Assembly: GCA_013398175.1 (NCBI GenBank)
Contig: VZRZ01003178.1
Location: 316,730-380,729, forward strand
Reading direction: 5' to 3'
Length of the DNA: 64,000 nucleotides
Origin: Climacteris rufus
Lineage: Eukaryota; Chordata; Aves; Passeriformes; Climacteridae
The position numbers and the translations under genes are program-made. The notes beneath the pieces were generated by a model. The model did not search any database and was not told the DNA's origin. It saw nothing but the letters and a program-made list of their open reading frames with translations. Shown here piece after piece: positions 10,139 through 23,438 of the stretch. Position 1 is the stretch's first letter; the number at the start of each line of letters is the position of its first letter.

Positions 10139-13100
10139 AAGATACTGAGTTGCCAGCACGTGTTGGAACCATGTACACAGTGCAGCCATGAAGGATCAAT
10201 TCTATCTTACAGCTTCTTCTGCAAGCTAAACACAGAGCTGTGCAAGTAGAGCTGTTCTAACAAATGACGTGATTTGCCTCAATTCAGGATACAGCTGGTC
10301 CAGAAATATTTTAAGAACAACCACTGATCAACCAAGAAGCTAATGAACCTCTTATTACAGAAAAATGTGGTTATTTTTGCAACCTTCATGCACTAAAACA
10401 GAACAAATCCTATCGTACTTCCTCTCATCCACACCATGCCCAGCTCTGTGAGTCAGGCAGGGACACTGAACAAAGCAGAGCATGGAGCCTGCTGTTTGTG
10501 GAGTGTGCTGGAGGAGGTGACCTACCAGCAGCCATGCAATGTCTCTTTTTCAGTCCTGGATGTTTAACATATGAGGGCAAAACTAAGGGCTTGGGAGGAA
10601 ATGTTGACCAGGGCAGGTTCTAAGGGAGGGGTGCATTCCCTGAGGGGGAGCCCAGGAAGGCTGGCTGGTTTCAGAGCTTATGCCTCCACAGGAGCTCACC
10701 CCATTCACAGGCATCAGAGGTTCTTGTAGGATGCATTGCTATGGGAGCAAATACTGAACAAGTGGCTCATCCCAAAATTAACATGTTTGTTTGCTCCATA
10801 GCTGCCTGAAAGGATTTGTCTCACTTCCTCTGAATAGACATTCCCAAATTTCTCTAGCAGAGCTGACCTCTGTCACCAGGTGTTGGAGCATCCTCTGCAC
10901 TTGCCTTCCACCTCCATCCCACTTCTAGTTTTTTCAGATCAAATAGACTTTCCACTCTATTGTAATTGAATAATTTTCAGTGATGACGCAGCAAAGACAA
11001 AGCAGGGAAATAAGGGAATAATCTCTTGTTTTTTCAATAGGGCATTTGCTTTATGTTTGGGTAAGATTCAAAACATCTGTTTTAGTGACTGCAGTCTGTG
11101 AGAAGCTGTTCCAAATGGCTGTGCCTTACAACTTTATTGATGCTGCAGTCTGAAACCAAGCATCATCACTTTTTTTCCGGTTTAAATTATTATGTAGATT
11201 ATATTTTTAAATCAGTTTATAAAACAGTAATTACATGATGAGTTAATGAATTGGTTTATGTTTTCTTTCTGCTGGCCATCTTAACTTAGAGAAGCAGAAT
11301 AATAGACAAAGCTCTAAAACTTCCTTTTGTCATGGTGCTCCTTGCACCACTTAATCCTACAAGATAGTCTAGAGCTTGAAGCAAGTTTGCCCAGTTTAGG
11401 TGTGTCCTAGCAGAAGTCATGTATCAAAAATCATTAAAAATTATGTGGTGTGTGATTCTATGCAATACTATGGATGCTGGGATGATTACCTGTCAGGTGT
11501 CACCCAACAGCCATGCCTGTGTCCTTAAATAGGCTCCTAAATTTGACTTTTTGCCAGTGTCACTGACCATATCATCACAGAAAAAAAACCTGACCTTGTA
11601 AAATAAAGAAGACACTGATAGCAGTGACCCTTCTCTATATCCAGGGTCATGCCAGGGGATGATGACTAGGACTGTGTTCTCCAAATATTCAAAGCCTCCT
11701 TCTCAATTGACACGTTTCATTTCAAAGAGGTGAAGGGAAAAAAAGGATCAGTGGGTCTGGATGTGTGCACCTGCAGAGGCAAAACTCTGGGTACAGATCT
11801 AGAAAGTGTCTCCAAAGCATCTGTGGGCTCATCTCGCAGCAAACTGCTCTTGGCTCTGCATGCACACAGAGCAAGGAGCTTCCCTGAGCTGGCAGAGAGG
11901 ATGTGGACAAATGGTCAGAAAAAACAGCTTTACCCTTGTGTGTGGGAAATCAGTCACTGAGGGCTTCATCAAAACCATTAAACTCAGGGTTTCTGTTGTA
12001 CCTTCCCATCAGATGTCCCAGTGATAACTCTCAGGGGTGCAGGCCGTGTTTACCTTCAGAACAGCCACCCCAGCCCTCACTAAGCAGCTCTGCCCCACTG
12101 GTGGCCCAACCAAGGCAGTCCTGTGCTGCATAGTGGTGTGGTGTGGTGTGTTCACAGGGGCAGGAGGAGGTGTCCACTCTGCCTCTTCATCACTGCATCA
12201 GCTGGTGACCCATCACCTCCTCGGGTGTGTATTGGTAGGGATGGATGTGTGACAGGCTGGATGCCATCTACTCTTTTGTCTATGGGGATTTAGTGTCCAG
12301 AACTGAGTGGCCAGGCTGTCACACATGGAGTAGCAGGGAGGCTTGCTAAGAGAGCAAGTTTGTGGTTGCAGCCCAGCCTGATGGGCGAGAAGGACTGGTA
12401 GTCTCCTCTCTGCCAGCAGTGTGTGCACCTCAGAGTTTCCCAGGGCTGCCACACTGTTGTCTGTTGCTGTTTCCAGGACAAGGAAAACAAATAGGGCCTT
12501 TGCTGTCTGCACAGCTATAACAGATCCACAGGGAAAATTATTGGCCTGGCTTAGCCTCTGCTTGTCCATCTTGCACCTTTTAAACTTAGAAATGGAAAAG
12601 CCAGCCAGGGCTTTAGTGGGCTAATTAGGAAATGTAAGGCATGATGGGCTACCTGTGAATTCAGTTCTCTTGACCCAAAAGGGAAATATATGGGGAGTTT
12701 CATTGTGTGGGTTTTTTGTCACTGTTTCCTTTGTTAAAATCGTGCATTGGTCCTTTGAATATAGACAAAGTCCTTTAATGAATGAGCTTATTCCCATCCC
12801 TGCCTTTGCAGACTCTTAATATTTGCCTCAGTGGGATCCTTACTTCCAGTTGGATGTGACCAGTTTCAGATGTACATTACCAGAGTCCATCCCCTCATTC
12901 TTGTAATGGGCCAGGAGCTGCTGATGTCTTTAAGTATCTCACTGCCTTAATGGGATTTGCTGCTGGCTGCCAAATTGATATCTAGTGTGTAAGCTGGAGA
13001 GAGAGGTGAGAACTGCTCCCCTCACCTATTAATAAATCAGCACTGCAGGGAAGAGTTGTCTGCTGGGAGCCAAGTCTCACTGCTGCTAAGGGAGGGGGTG

Positions 13101-14900
13101 GTTATCTGGGAACAGCTGCCCTGCAGGGACCTGGGCTCAGAGCGAAGGGATTTGGCCCAGAGTGACAGTGCTATGGCATTAGCAGAAGCATGATCCATCC
13201 AGGAGGCCTCTCAGGGTCACTTAGCTGGTGTCCTGTGAACAGCCCTGCTGGAGTGGCTGGTGCTGCCCTGCCTACTGAAAGGCTCTACTCAAGTGGAGCT
13301 TTGCAACAAACATGGGAGAAAGAAGTAGGGAGCTGTGTGCCAGCCAGCCAGTTATTTCAGTGTTATTAAAAATCATCCCTCTTCCTGAAGGGGAGCGTGT
13401 CCCACCCAGACAAATGGGCCCTGACAAGCAGAGGTGGCTCCTGCTCAGGCTTGGATGAGTTCTGCACCTCCCAGCTCTGCAGAGCCCAGCCCATTGTGGA
13501 CACCTTCAGGTGCCATTTGGAAACAGGCCCAAGGGGATGCTCACCCTGTCCAGTGTTCCCACGGCAGCCATGTGCACAGCCCACCTGCACAGGGCTCATG
13601 GCTGTTGTGCTTGTTGCCAAGGCCATTATTCTCGTTGAAGGCCTGGGATTACTTTGCACTTGGAAGAAATTCATCTTCATTAAAGGATGAAAAGATATTT
13701 TCTTTGACTGCCAAGGAGGAGAGAGCCCAGGAGATGTTCAGGAGGGAAAATCTCATACATGTTCCCTCTTCAAATACACACACATGACAGGTCAGCTCAG
13801 GATCATTTGCTACATGGTTCCTTGGCTTGTTCGGAGTCTGACATGCTTGGGCTCCTTGCCGTGGGCAGTATCTGCACCCACAGTAGAACACAGGGACTTC
13901 TGGGGTATGATGAGTCAGATGGCTCATGCTGCACTAGTGCCAGTCTCAGGGTTTCTGATGGTTTAGATGTCTGCTTGGTACCATCCAGTGCCAGATGAGA
14001 TGAATCCTGCCCTGCAATGGCTTTCTCACTATGCCAGAGAATCCTGGCCATGTTTCATTGTGTCTTGTTCCTCTAAAATTACCCCAGGAGATCCTGGAAG
14101 TGTCCTGGCTGAGGCAAAGGAGAGAGGCAAAGGCCACTGGAGAATGGAGACAGTGTGGGAGCACTGGGGCAGTGTACTTCAAGTCAGTGCACCTGGCTCT
14201 TTGAGCAGGTCTGGGAAGCTTTTGGACCTTCCAGAGAAGCACAGGCAGGGGCAGGTAGGGCAGGACAGCAAGAAGGGCTTGTCCTGGACTGAATTGAAGG
14301 TGCCAGAGCAGACCCTGAGCTGGTGGTGCAGGCAGAGAGCTGGCCTGGTGCAGCTGCATCTGGAAGGGTGGGTCTGCTGCCCCATCCCTGAAAGAGCGAC
14401 GTGTCTGTTATCCCTGTCCTCAAAGAGGAGCATGCTGGCTGAACTTTTAGAAACCAGACCATCTAGCTGGGAAGTGACCCAGGTGATGGACACCCTACCC
14501 GGGAGGTTTGTTGCTGTCACCAGAAATAAAACAGCCTTTCAGTGACAGCCTTGATCCAGCCTTAGGGGTATTTTTTCAGTTCTGTCCTGGTTTTCTACAG
14601 CCCAAGGACAAATCATATGATCTGAGAGGAGGTGTAGCATGGTCTTACATAGGCAACAGGATGAGGGGCTTGCTCTGACCCATCCCTCAAACAAGGCATT
14701 GCCACTGGCACGTCCTCTCCCCACTGCCATCAGAAACCTCTTTGTTCCTCCCAACTGGAGCTCAGCATGATCGTGCTGAAGTCAGGGGAGTAATTGAGAT
14801 AATTTTTCAAGCTGCCAGGAGACGATGGCCTTGCAACAGGATCCCCCTGCATGGCACAGCGTAAACCAGAAAAAGAAAACGTGGGATTACTGGGTGGAGA
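10139..14900. other. LRRC56 3' UTR and intergenic DNA
   Basis: The first part is presumably 3' UTR of unknown length. The rest shows no splice-bounded coding frame. A short GT/GGTGT run sits near 12130-12152. Nothing else was recognised. Confidence 0.6.
11433..11607 (+). promoter_or_regulatory. Candidate LRRC56 polyadenylation signals
   Basis: No AATAAA was found in the first 1.4 kb after the LRRC56 stop. A variant ATTAAA lies at 11433-11438 and is followed about 10 nt later by a GU-rich stretch (tgtggtgtgtg). A canonical AATAAA lies at 11602-11607. Either would imply a 3' UTR of about 1.3-1.5 kb. Confidence 0.3.
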
Positions 14901-14920
14901 GTTGCAGTATCATATACAAA

Positions 14921-15075
14921 TATAAAACCCGTTCCTGACGAACGGAGTGACTGCACCAGGCAAGCGCCGCTTTAGCTGGGTTGGAAGAGCAAGAAGAGTG
15001 CCTTGGAATGGACGCTAGAGGGAACAAGAGCGTCTCACAAGTGTAACTTGTAAAAGCGAAAAGGCTCGGAAATCA
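14921..15075 (+). promoter_or_regulatory. Isolated CpG-dense patch with TATA box
   Basis: A TATAAAA box at 14921-14927 is followed by about nine CpG dinucleotides in 150 bp, in a neighbourhood that has almost none. This could be a small promoter, for example of a non-coding RNA, or part of an old LTR. Two donor-like sequences lie downstream (gtgagt at about 16053 and 16167). Confidence 0.3.
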
Positions 15076-18000
15076 AACTCAAGCAGCTCTAGGACTTTCA
15101 GGAGGCATTTGGCACTCAGTGGGCTCAACATTTTCTTCTTACCTTATCCAGCATCCAGTGTGCTGGCCTCGTATGGTGCCCCCAAATGCACTGTGCTGGT
15201 AGTGCCTTGCTGTATCACACACCACTCTGATTTATTTGGAAATATTTTCTTAGGAAACCTGCAATGCCCACAAAGTGTAATGGAGAACATCCCCGACCCT
15301 CCTCAGCACTGGAAAGCTGTTGTGCTTTCAGGCATCAGTGGTGTTATAGGGCATGTGCACATGATAATGCTGTGTGCAATCCCAGCATGTCTTAGAGATA
15401 CAAACTTTGTCACAGGCTATAACTACAAGCTGCAAACAGGCTCAAAACCACACATGGCTTGTGTTCCAGCTTTTCCTTCCTGGTCCCTTGACCAGGGACC
15501 TCTCATCTCTGGAGCCCAGCAGAGCAGGCAGAGCTTCCTTGGGAGCTGTGCTCCCCAGTGCCACTGGCAAGTCCCTGCTGCCAGATCTTCCAGCCTGAAA
15601 CCAGCCCTCTCCCAGCCCAGCTGGGTGAAAGCTGCCACTTCTCTCCCCCTTGTCCTCACCCTTGTCTCTTCTATCCCTCCCTCCCCTGCCTTGCTCCTGG
15701 TTCTCACCCAGCTCTGCCTGCTGGCAATTGCTGGCATCCTGGTGCCTCCCTGGCAGGACCTCTGGAAGACTGGTGTGAGCTCAGCACTGTTTGCATTTGT
15801 TGCTGCCCTTCTCTCTTCCATGGCTTTCCAGGTTTTCCATCTGCAGGGATCCTGCCCCTCCTTCTGATGTCAGGACAGTGCTGGGAGATCCTGGCGGGTC
15901 ACAAGGGCTGGTCCCAAGGCCTCAACATCTGCCACCACCCAGCCCATATGATTTCCATCCCAGCCCTTTCCCCATGTGCAATCTGGCAAAAATCAACACC
16001 CACATTCTTACTGCTGCTCTGTGGGCAGGGTCAGACCCTTCTTCCCCAACAGTGAGTACCAGTCCAAACCTTTCTCCATCCCTGAGCCACTGTGCTGCTG
16101 CAGGCTCCTGTCACCAGCATCATCCGTACCCCAGGGGACATCTAGAGCCATGACAGGGCCTTGAAGGTGAGTACCACAGTACCTGCTCTCTCCTCACCAG
16201 CCAAAACACCTTGGCCCTGGCCACACTGCCTGTAGGGACAGTGCTGAGCATGTGCTGCCTCGTGCTCGTGCCCTGGGCCGATCAAGGCTGCCCAGACCAG
16301 GGTTGTGCTGACCAAGGGTACAGGCAGTCATGGCTGCACTGTCTGCCATGTAAGGAAGCCACAGAGATGTCAGGAAGAGAAAGAAAAGGTGAAACTGCCA
16401 TGGGAGGAAACGGTGGAAGTCTTTGGGAGAGCTGTCCCAGGAGGAAGGTGCTCCTGTGGGCAGCACAGGAGGGATGGACACAGCAGCAGTAGCAGTCCTG
16501 TCACAGGAGGAGAGGCTTGTTCTGCTGGATCAGATGTGGAGGCAAGGGTGATGAATCCCCCTCTAACCCCCTCAAGAGAGGAGGGATTAGAGCAGATCGT
16601 GGTGTTCCCAGACCACCCAAATGCCTGCTATGTCTTGCCAAGGCAAACACCTTCTAGGGACTGGGTATGGACCTGTCAGCCTTTACCAGGAAAATGCTGC
16701 ACGCCAGGAACAACAGTCAAGATCACGACAGGTCATCTTGTCCAGGAGAAGGGGACTTCCTGGGATTAGTCACCAAATCTTCCTCATTCAGTAGCTCAGT
16801 CCCAAAAGCTGCTGGGATCCTCCAAGGAATGTCTTCTACTGTCTCTCCAGGTGGGGCTTCACAGTGACAACAAGGAATTAAAAATATTTAGGGGTTTTGC
16901 AGCAATAAATACTATACTAAATACTAATAAATCAAAGCAATAAATACTATTTTGCCCTGGATGACCACTAACAAAATTAATTTTTAAATGGGGAAAAAAC
17001 CCTCAAACCCTCTATTTTCCCTGATTTCTCCTATCCCCATTATTTTATCTCTGTGTCAATTTTGGTGGTTTTAAAGAAGAAAAAGAGAGGTATTACTTCC
17101 CCCTTTCAACTGGTATTGCCCAATCTTGACTTTTTTTTTATTATGAACAGTTCAGGAGAAGCAGGAATCCAAACACAAACCCATGGATTAGATTAGTGGC
17201 GTGTAAAAACAAATGAGAGGCTCTTGCTGCTGTGGGGAAAGCAATTACCTTAAGATCAAGCAACTTTGCAAGTGATTTACAGAAGAAGGGACAGAGATGG
17301 AAAGGGTTGCCCTGTCGTGCTGTCATTGGGGAAGGTGTCCAAAAATGCAAGAGGGAGACTGTGTGTGTGCACCTGTGTGTGTGGCTGTGTGCCTGTGTGT
17401 GTCTGCTCCCTGGCAGGAATGGCTCTGGCATCACTGCCACCCTGCCCTGAGTCAGGAGTGGAGGGCATGGGAGGTCAAATGAGAGCTGCAGGGTTGGTTT
17501 AGGATGCAGGAGTGTTGCAGGGAGAATGGAAGCTTTGGACAAGATCTATCAGGGAGACCCTCCCCCTGAGTCACAAGGGTCTTGTTTTCTAAACTCCTTC
17601 TCAGAGAGGAATCTAGATCCAATCCTAGTCCCAGACTTGGTCAATGGTTTATGTCTAAAGAATTATATAGGTGTAATTGAGGCTTTATACAACTTTGTGC
17701 TACGGAATTAAGGATGGCTAACCAAATAGATATGAATAAAATGAATTATTTATTTCAATTTATTATGATAAGGATAATGATTAGACTAAAAAAGCTTTAA
17801 TCAGAATTGTTTACTACACAATACAAATAGTTTTAACTACTAGTATAGTGCACCATTTTTTAAGCAATATTGAAGCAACGATATTAAAGCTAGGAAAATA
17901 ATCATTAAGTAGAGATTGATGTTACTCACCCATACCAACAACCATGGGCAAATCTTTTGCTCAGCCTTGAGGGGCATCCCCGTTCAAAAGAGGAATCTCC

Positions 18001-18627
18001 ACAAAAACTCCAAGAAGGGGTGTGTTAGAAGACCCTGCCATTAAAAAGTGGGACTGGCTTTCACAGTTTGAAGTCATTGACTGTCAGCCATATGTTTGTA
18101 GGCCAGCTGTGTCAGCTCTGCAGCTTTTAGCTCAGTACCATTAGATAAGTCATCAGTACTATCACTTGTTGGCTTCTTTATCAGGAGCTTTGTCTGCCAC
18201 CTCCTCACCAGTGCCAGTTTCTGTCAGGAAACATTGTTCTTCACATCCTCAGAATGTTTAACTTTGGGATTGATGAGTCAGCCTCATCTCAGAATTCTTC
18301 AGCACCAAAAGCAGCCTGACCTCTCCTACTCCATTCGCCACTGATAACTTGGTAACTTCTGCCAATAGGGTAAAGTGTGAGGTGTTTTACCCCACCTAGG
18401 CAGAGCATCCTGCTACAAGGAGGGCTTAGCCACCAGGACCCTGGTGGGGTCTCTAATTCAGTCAGTGCCAATCCAGGGCCAATGTGGAGATAACAAAGAA
18501 CTGCAAACACACTCCTCCTCCATTTGCAGCTCTTGGCAGGTTTTCTGTCTCCTCCTGGATGCTTGAGCCAGCAAAGTCTCCCGGGGAGTCTCTGGCACCA
18601 AGACTGTGAGAATCCTTTCATTCTAGA
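15076..18627. other. Intergenic DNA
   Basis: Long open frames here (for instance 15109-15867 plus) lack an ATG start, splice context and family resemblance; they reflect pyrimidine-rich composition. At 16900-16952 a short AT-rich stretch repeats the word aataaatactat. No gene is supported. Confidence 0.6.
17357..17408. repeat. Imperfect (GT)n microsatellite
   Basis: Interrupted runs of tgtgtg separated by gcacc, ggc and gcc over about 50 bp. Confidence 0.85.
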
Positions 18628-18712
18628 TCATAGAATGGTTTGTGTTGAAAGGAACCTTAAGGATCACCTAGTTCCAAGCCCATGCCATGGGCAGGGATGC
18701 CCTACCCCAGGG
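18628..18712 (-). mobile_element. CR1 LINE, 3' tail fragment
   Basis: The plus strand reads atcatagaatggtttg, then gaaccttaaggatcacctag and ccatgccatgggcaggga. This is the reverse complement of the highly conserved 3' end of avian CR1 retrotransposons, which ends in the attctatgat octamer. The element is therefore on the minus strand with its 3' end at 18628. Only about 85 bp is clear, as expected from 5' truncation. It is the best evidence that the genome is avian. Confidence 0.88.
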
Positions 18713-21221
18713 CACAGCCCCCACCTGCCCTGTCACAGCCCTTCCCTGCCTGAGTCACTGCAAACAGCGGACATGAGGACCATGCAGCTCTGCAAATCTC
18801 AGAACTGCTGCTTCCCTCTGTTCCCAGGTGTTGGTGCAGTGGGGAGCACCTCCAGGCTGTGCTGTGTCGTGGGGTCACCCCACACCTCAGCAGTCAAGCA
18901 GCATCTCAGCTTCTCAAGGAAGGCAGCAGAAGTGCTTTTCTCCTGCCCTTGGAGGTGCTGCCCAGGGAGCCCTTGAGCAGCAACACAGGTGTGTGGGGCA
19001 GGGTCAGCCCTTCTGGCAGGGTCAGTGGTTTACAGATCATCAGGCCAGATTCCCATCTAGTGCAAACTGGTGTTGTCTCCCTGCTTTTCACCCAGACTAG
19101 CTTATATGTGCTAGCTGCTGAGCTGGTCCTTCAGTCTCCAAGCACAGTGCCTGTCTTGGCAAGGATGCTGGGACGCTGGCAGGGTTTGGCTGGTTTATTT
19201 AACGGGTGCTGGGGCTGTTGTCTGCCACATGCAATTTATTCCTGTTCTGGATCACAGAATTTGAACCATTTCCTATTTGCAATCCTTCTGTCACAGCTTT
19301 GTTTGCAGCAGCATTGCCATTCAGCACTGCTGGTGCTGTGTGTCCAAGTGGGCTACCAGAGCTTAAGGGCATCTCTCAGGCTCCCATGGGACCAGCAGGT
19401 GCTCAGCACCCATTATATCCATATCCTGCTGACCTCTGGGAGGCATTGCTCCAAGCTCTTGGCTTCAGCTTGGGAGTGGTGTGCCTTGGTCCTGGCACAC
19501 CAACCCAGCATGTTCAGGGCTCCCCATCTCCTGCTGAAACAGCTATTGGTGCTTTTCAATGGAGCCACAAGCTTTTCACAACGGGATCAGGTTGGCTTGG
19601 GATGAGAGACCCAGGGATATGCTAGAGTTCATCTAGGTGAGCAGGCAGGTGCCAATTCACCTGCCTGGAGGAAATTCATGATGCTGCCAGGGAGAAGGCA
19701 GCAGCAGACGGAAAATAAATACAGCTGAAAAACAGAAGAGGGGTGGACATAAGAGAATTTAAAAATCTATCTGCAGACTATATTCTAACCCCTTAACTCT
19801 TTGTCCTGCATCTTCTCCAACTGTAGCCAGTAGCAGCTGCCCAGGGAAAAGCCATCAGAGCATAGGAACAAATAGAACAAGTAACATCTCTTCCTCATCT
19901 TGCCTTGTCTCTGTGGTTACATGCCTGTTGCACAAACATCAAAATGGGCCCAAAATGCTCTCCTGCTCTCAGGAAAATCTGTAGCTCCATGAATTTCACC
20001 AGAGAATTGAAATCTTTGCATTTAATACATGATAGATATGGTTAGATTTTCCTCCATTAAGTCTCCTGGGCTTTTTCTGGGGGTGGGGGTAGCATCCCCT
20101 CGATGCTCCTTGTCCCCACACTGCAGTCCAAAGTTGGGATGCAGCTGGTGCAGCTGCCAATGGCTCCACGTTTCCGAGGACTTACTGCCATTTTTTTCTA
20201 AAATTGAAAGCCCAGAAAAACAGTCCCCTGCTATGAGGGGATACAATGTTTGTTTTCCAAGTGGCAAAGAATTTAAGAGACTGTCATTGAGAGTGGTTCA
20301 TGGACTACTGTCCAAATTTGCTCTCCCTCATGCTGATGCATGCCACCTCTCTCCTGCTCTGTGTTTTCCGAGGAGCAGGCTGTCCCATGCAGGGCCTGTC
20401 CCTGAGGCTTTTCCCTTTGGTTTACTGGGGCTCACTGATGCATCCTGAAGATGTGGGCAGGTGTTTGCTCTGGCTCTGAGTCTCCAGCCTTGCCTTGCTG
20501 TGGCCAGCGTGAGCCAGCAGTGCCCCATGCTCCCCGTTCTGTGTCCCCATGCAGCACTGGACATGGGCTGGCAGCATCCATAGGTGAGAAATATGGGTGC
20601 TCTCCCTCCAAGCCACAGTGTGCCAGCACTTTGTGCTCCAGCGTTATGACCTGCTGCCTGCAGCCCTGCAACCTCCACATTACAGAGCAAGCAGGAGGAT
20701 TGTGCATGGAGTAGGGACCGGGGGCAGCATGCTGGGCTCCATCCCTCTGTAACACCCTGGCCAGTGTCGTCCTCTGCCCAGCACATCCATGCCCCTGAGT
20801 GGGCAGTGGGCACCCTGTGAGACAGGTGAGCCCCTGGGGCTGCAGGTGCAAATATTTGCACTAAAGGTCCTGCTGGGGCTGTGCAGGGGAAGAGCTGTCC
20901 CCTGGCGCCCTTTCCCACCGGGAGGGGACCCGCCGCAGTGCCGACTGTCACTCTTCGCACGGCTTAGCCCTGCAGCAGCCCGCCTTTTCCTTATTTGTTT
21001 TTCTCCCTTTGAGAGCTATTCTTTCCTTCCCATATGCTGTAATAATTACAAGTGATAACTTAGCAGCTGCTCTGCTATTCCAGGCTCAGCAGAGCCACGC
21101 GCCTCCGCCTTCCCTCCCTCCCACGGCTCTGGGTCAGCATCTTGGCTCCGGCAATCAGGGATTCCTGCAATTTCTGCCACTCAGGAGGATCTGGACTCTT
21201 TTCCCCTTTGCTGCCATCTGT
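18713..21221. other. Intergenic DNA up to first assembly gap
   Basis: No exon, RNA gene or recognisable repeat could be supported. CpG content rises just before the gap (about 20900-21130). Confidence 0.55.
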
Positions 21222-21286
21222 NNNNNNNNNNNNNNNNNNNNNNNNNNNNNNNNNNNNNNNNNNNNNNNNNNNNNNNNNNNNNNNNN
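21222..21286. other. Assembly gap (65 N)
   Basis: A run of N. It sits in a moderately GC-rich stretch; translations crossing it are meaningless. Confidence 1.
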
Positions 21287-22545
21287 TGGAGAAAGCTGAG
21301 CCAGCGAAGGGACGCACCCTGCGTCCTGGGTGAAGGCCAGCGGAGAGGGGGTGAAAGGGATTTTCTTGTACTCTTGTTTTATTATCATGTGTCGCCACTC
21401 ATGGCGTCTGCTGCCGGTGACAACCACCACCCTTGGTCACAATGGACCTTAGGAACCCCCTAGGCCCTCTTGCTGGAGAAGGTGGTGGCCTCGGGCCTGG
21501 TGTGGCAGATGCCACCATCATAGATGGTGGACCAAGTCCACGTTGCTAAGATGAATGGTTTGCCATCCATCCTGTGCAACTGTGGTGGTGGTTCCCAAGG
21601 AGGTGATAGACACCCAACAGCAGCCCTGGGGCCCAGGTTAGCACCCAGACTTCCTGTTTTGGGTGTGAAAGGGTTTTTTCTCCTTTTACAAGAGATTCTT
21701 GCCTCCAATTTATCCAGCTGCTGAAAGCCCAGCATGAAAATACGGCAGGATAAGGTGTTTCTACCTGCTTCCCTCATAAGAAACACTACATCTCTGAGCA
21801 TTCCAGTCCTTCCCTGGTCAGCAAGGATGCTGAGGCCAGAAGTGCCTCTCCAGCACAGATGAAGATTCCCAGAAATGTGACAAGACAGCCTGATTCCTGG
21901 CAATGGCAGTGAGAGACGTGCGAGTCTGGGTCGGGCAGTCCCATCCAGCCCACAAAAGGCTGCATTCTGCTTCCCAAGCACTGGAAATCTGACACCTGCC
22001 TGCTTGCTCCTGCACAGTCCCACACCAGTGACTTCCCATATTCCAAAGGAAGCAGTTCCAGCACCTCTGGCTGCATCAGGTTCAAAGCTGTGACTGAGCC
22101 CAGTGGCAACCTGGGGCAAGTGTCTGCAGCATGGCCAGCACCTGAATTCATTTTTGGCAAGCTGCAGTCCAGGAAGGGTTCCTGTTCTTCCCCCCTTATG
22201 TGTGTTGGGCTTTTCTGAGATAGTAAAATGCTGGGAATTAAAGAAAGGATTTTACCTAAGAATGGGATTTGCCAGAACCACCAGCCTGCAGTGGTCTTGG
22301 TTCTTCTCTGTGCAAACACCTCATCTGCACGTGGAGATGTGTATCAGAGCAGGTGACATCTTCCCCTGCCACCTCCCAGCCTGTCCTCGTAGGCAGTAGA
22401 TCCCATGGGACACCTAGGGCAGGTCGCTCTAAGAGCCAGTAGTGGATAATCTTCCCTGTGGTCCTCCCAAATTTGTAAGAGGGAATGAAATTTGGGAGTG
22501 TGCAAGGAGGTGGGCCTTCCCAGGAGTTTCACTTCCCATGCTGGT

Positions 22546-22575
22546 AATTCTGCTGCTGGCAATTCTGCTGCTGGC
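22546..22575. repeat. Perfect 15 bp tandem duplication
   Basis: aattctgctgctggc occurs twice, head to tail, at 22546-22560 and 22561-22575. Confidence 0.95.
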
Positions 22576-23374
22576 ATCACTTCAATGCGATGGTGGGCAA
22601 GGTCAGGGTCCACGGACAGGGGGTTTGTGCACACAGATGCTTTTCACACAGCAGGGTGACCGTGAAAATCGCATCCCTTGGCTTTTGAATCAGCAGCCAC
22701 AATGCTCTGCCTTGAATTGCACTCCACCAGAGGGCCTTTGGAAGAGGTGACATGGTGCTTGTCTGAGCTGGCTTGGATGCTTGATAGCTCTGCAGGACCA
22801 CCAAACACAGGCTTCAGTGCCAGTGCTGGTGGCACTGGGACACACTGGAGAAAGCTCACCAGGGGAAGCAACACGTGCCTCGCTCGCACCTCCCACGCGG
22901 GAGTAGGCAGCCCTGGGAAGAGGCGGCTTGAAAAGCCTGTGCCATCTCGTACGGGCGAGCTGGCAGCTCCATCTGGCTCTGCTTCGGAGGAGCTCTCCCA
23001 GGAGCTGCCGAGGGTGGCCAGAGCGGGGTCTGTGGGTGGTGTGCCAGGAGCAGGAGAGGAGGGGGAGGATGAGAAGGAGGAGGAGCGGGTGGGGTACGCA
23101 TGCCCCACACTGCCAAGTTTCTCTTGGAGAGCGGCAATCTTTCATTAAAGAAAAAACTTGGTCCCAGGAGAGGGATGGTAGGTTTAGGGGCTCGTTTATG
23201 GTGCGTTGCTGGTGCTCAGGTGCAGGGGAGGTGCACAGTGACCCAGGGACACACTGGGCTTTGTGTGCAGGAGCTTCAGCCCACAAGTGCTCGAAGCCAC
23301 CACATGCATTTGCCGCGTGGCAAAGTCTCTTTGCAGCTCTGCTCATTTTCACGGGTCTCGCACCTTGCTTTAAC

Positions 23375-23438
23375 TCTCCCGAAAGGCAGTGAGTGTTTTT
23401 CTTGAAGTGTTCTCCTGAAAGGCAGTGAGTGTTTTTCT
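23375..23438. repeat. 36 bp tandem duplication
   Basis: tctcc(c/t)gaaaggcagtga followed by gtgtttttct starts at 23375 and again at 23411. One substitution separates the shared 28 bp; the first copy carries an extra tgaagtgt before the second begins. Confidence 0.92.

Noticed and set aside
15109..15867. Plus-strand open frame of 252 codons with hydrophobic stretches
   Set aside because: It begins at TTG rather than ATG. The hydrophobic runs come from Leu/Ser/Pro codons in pyrimidine-rich DNA, and no homology is recognisable.
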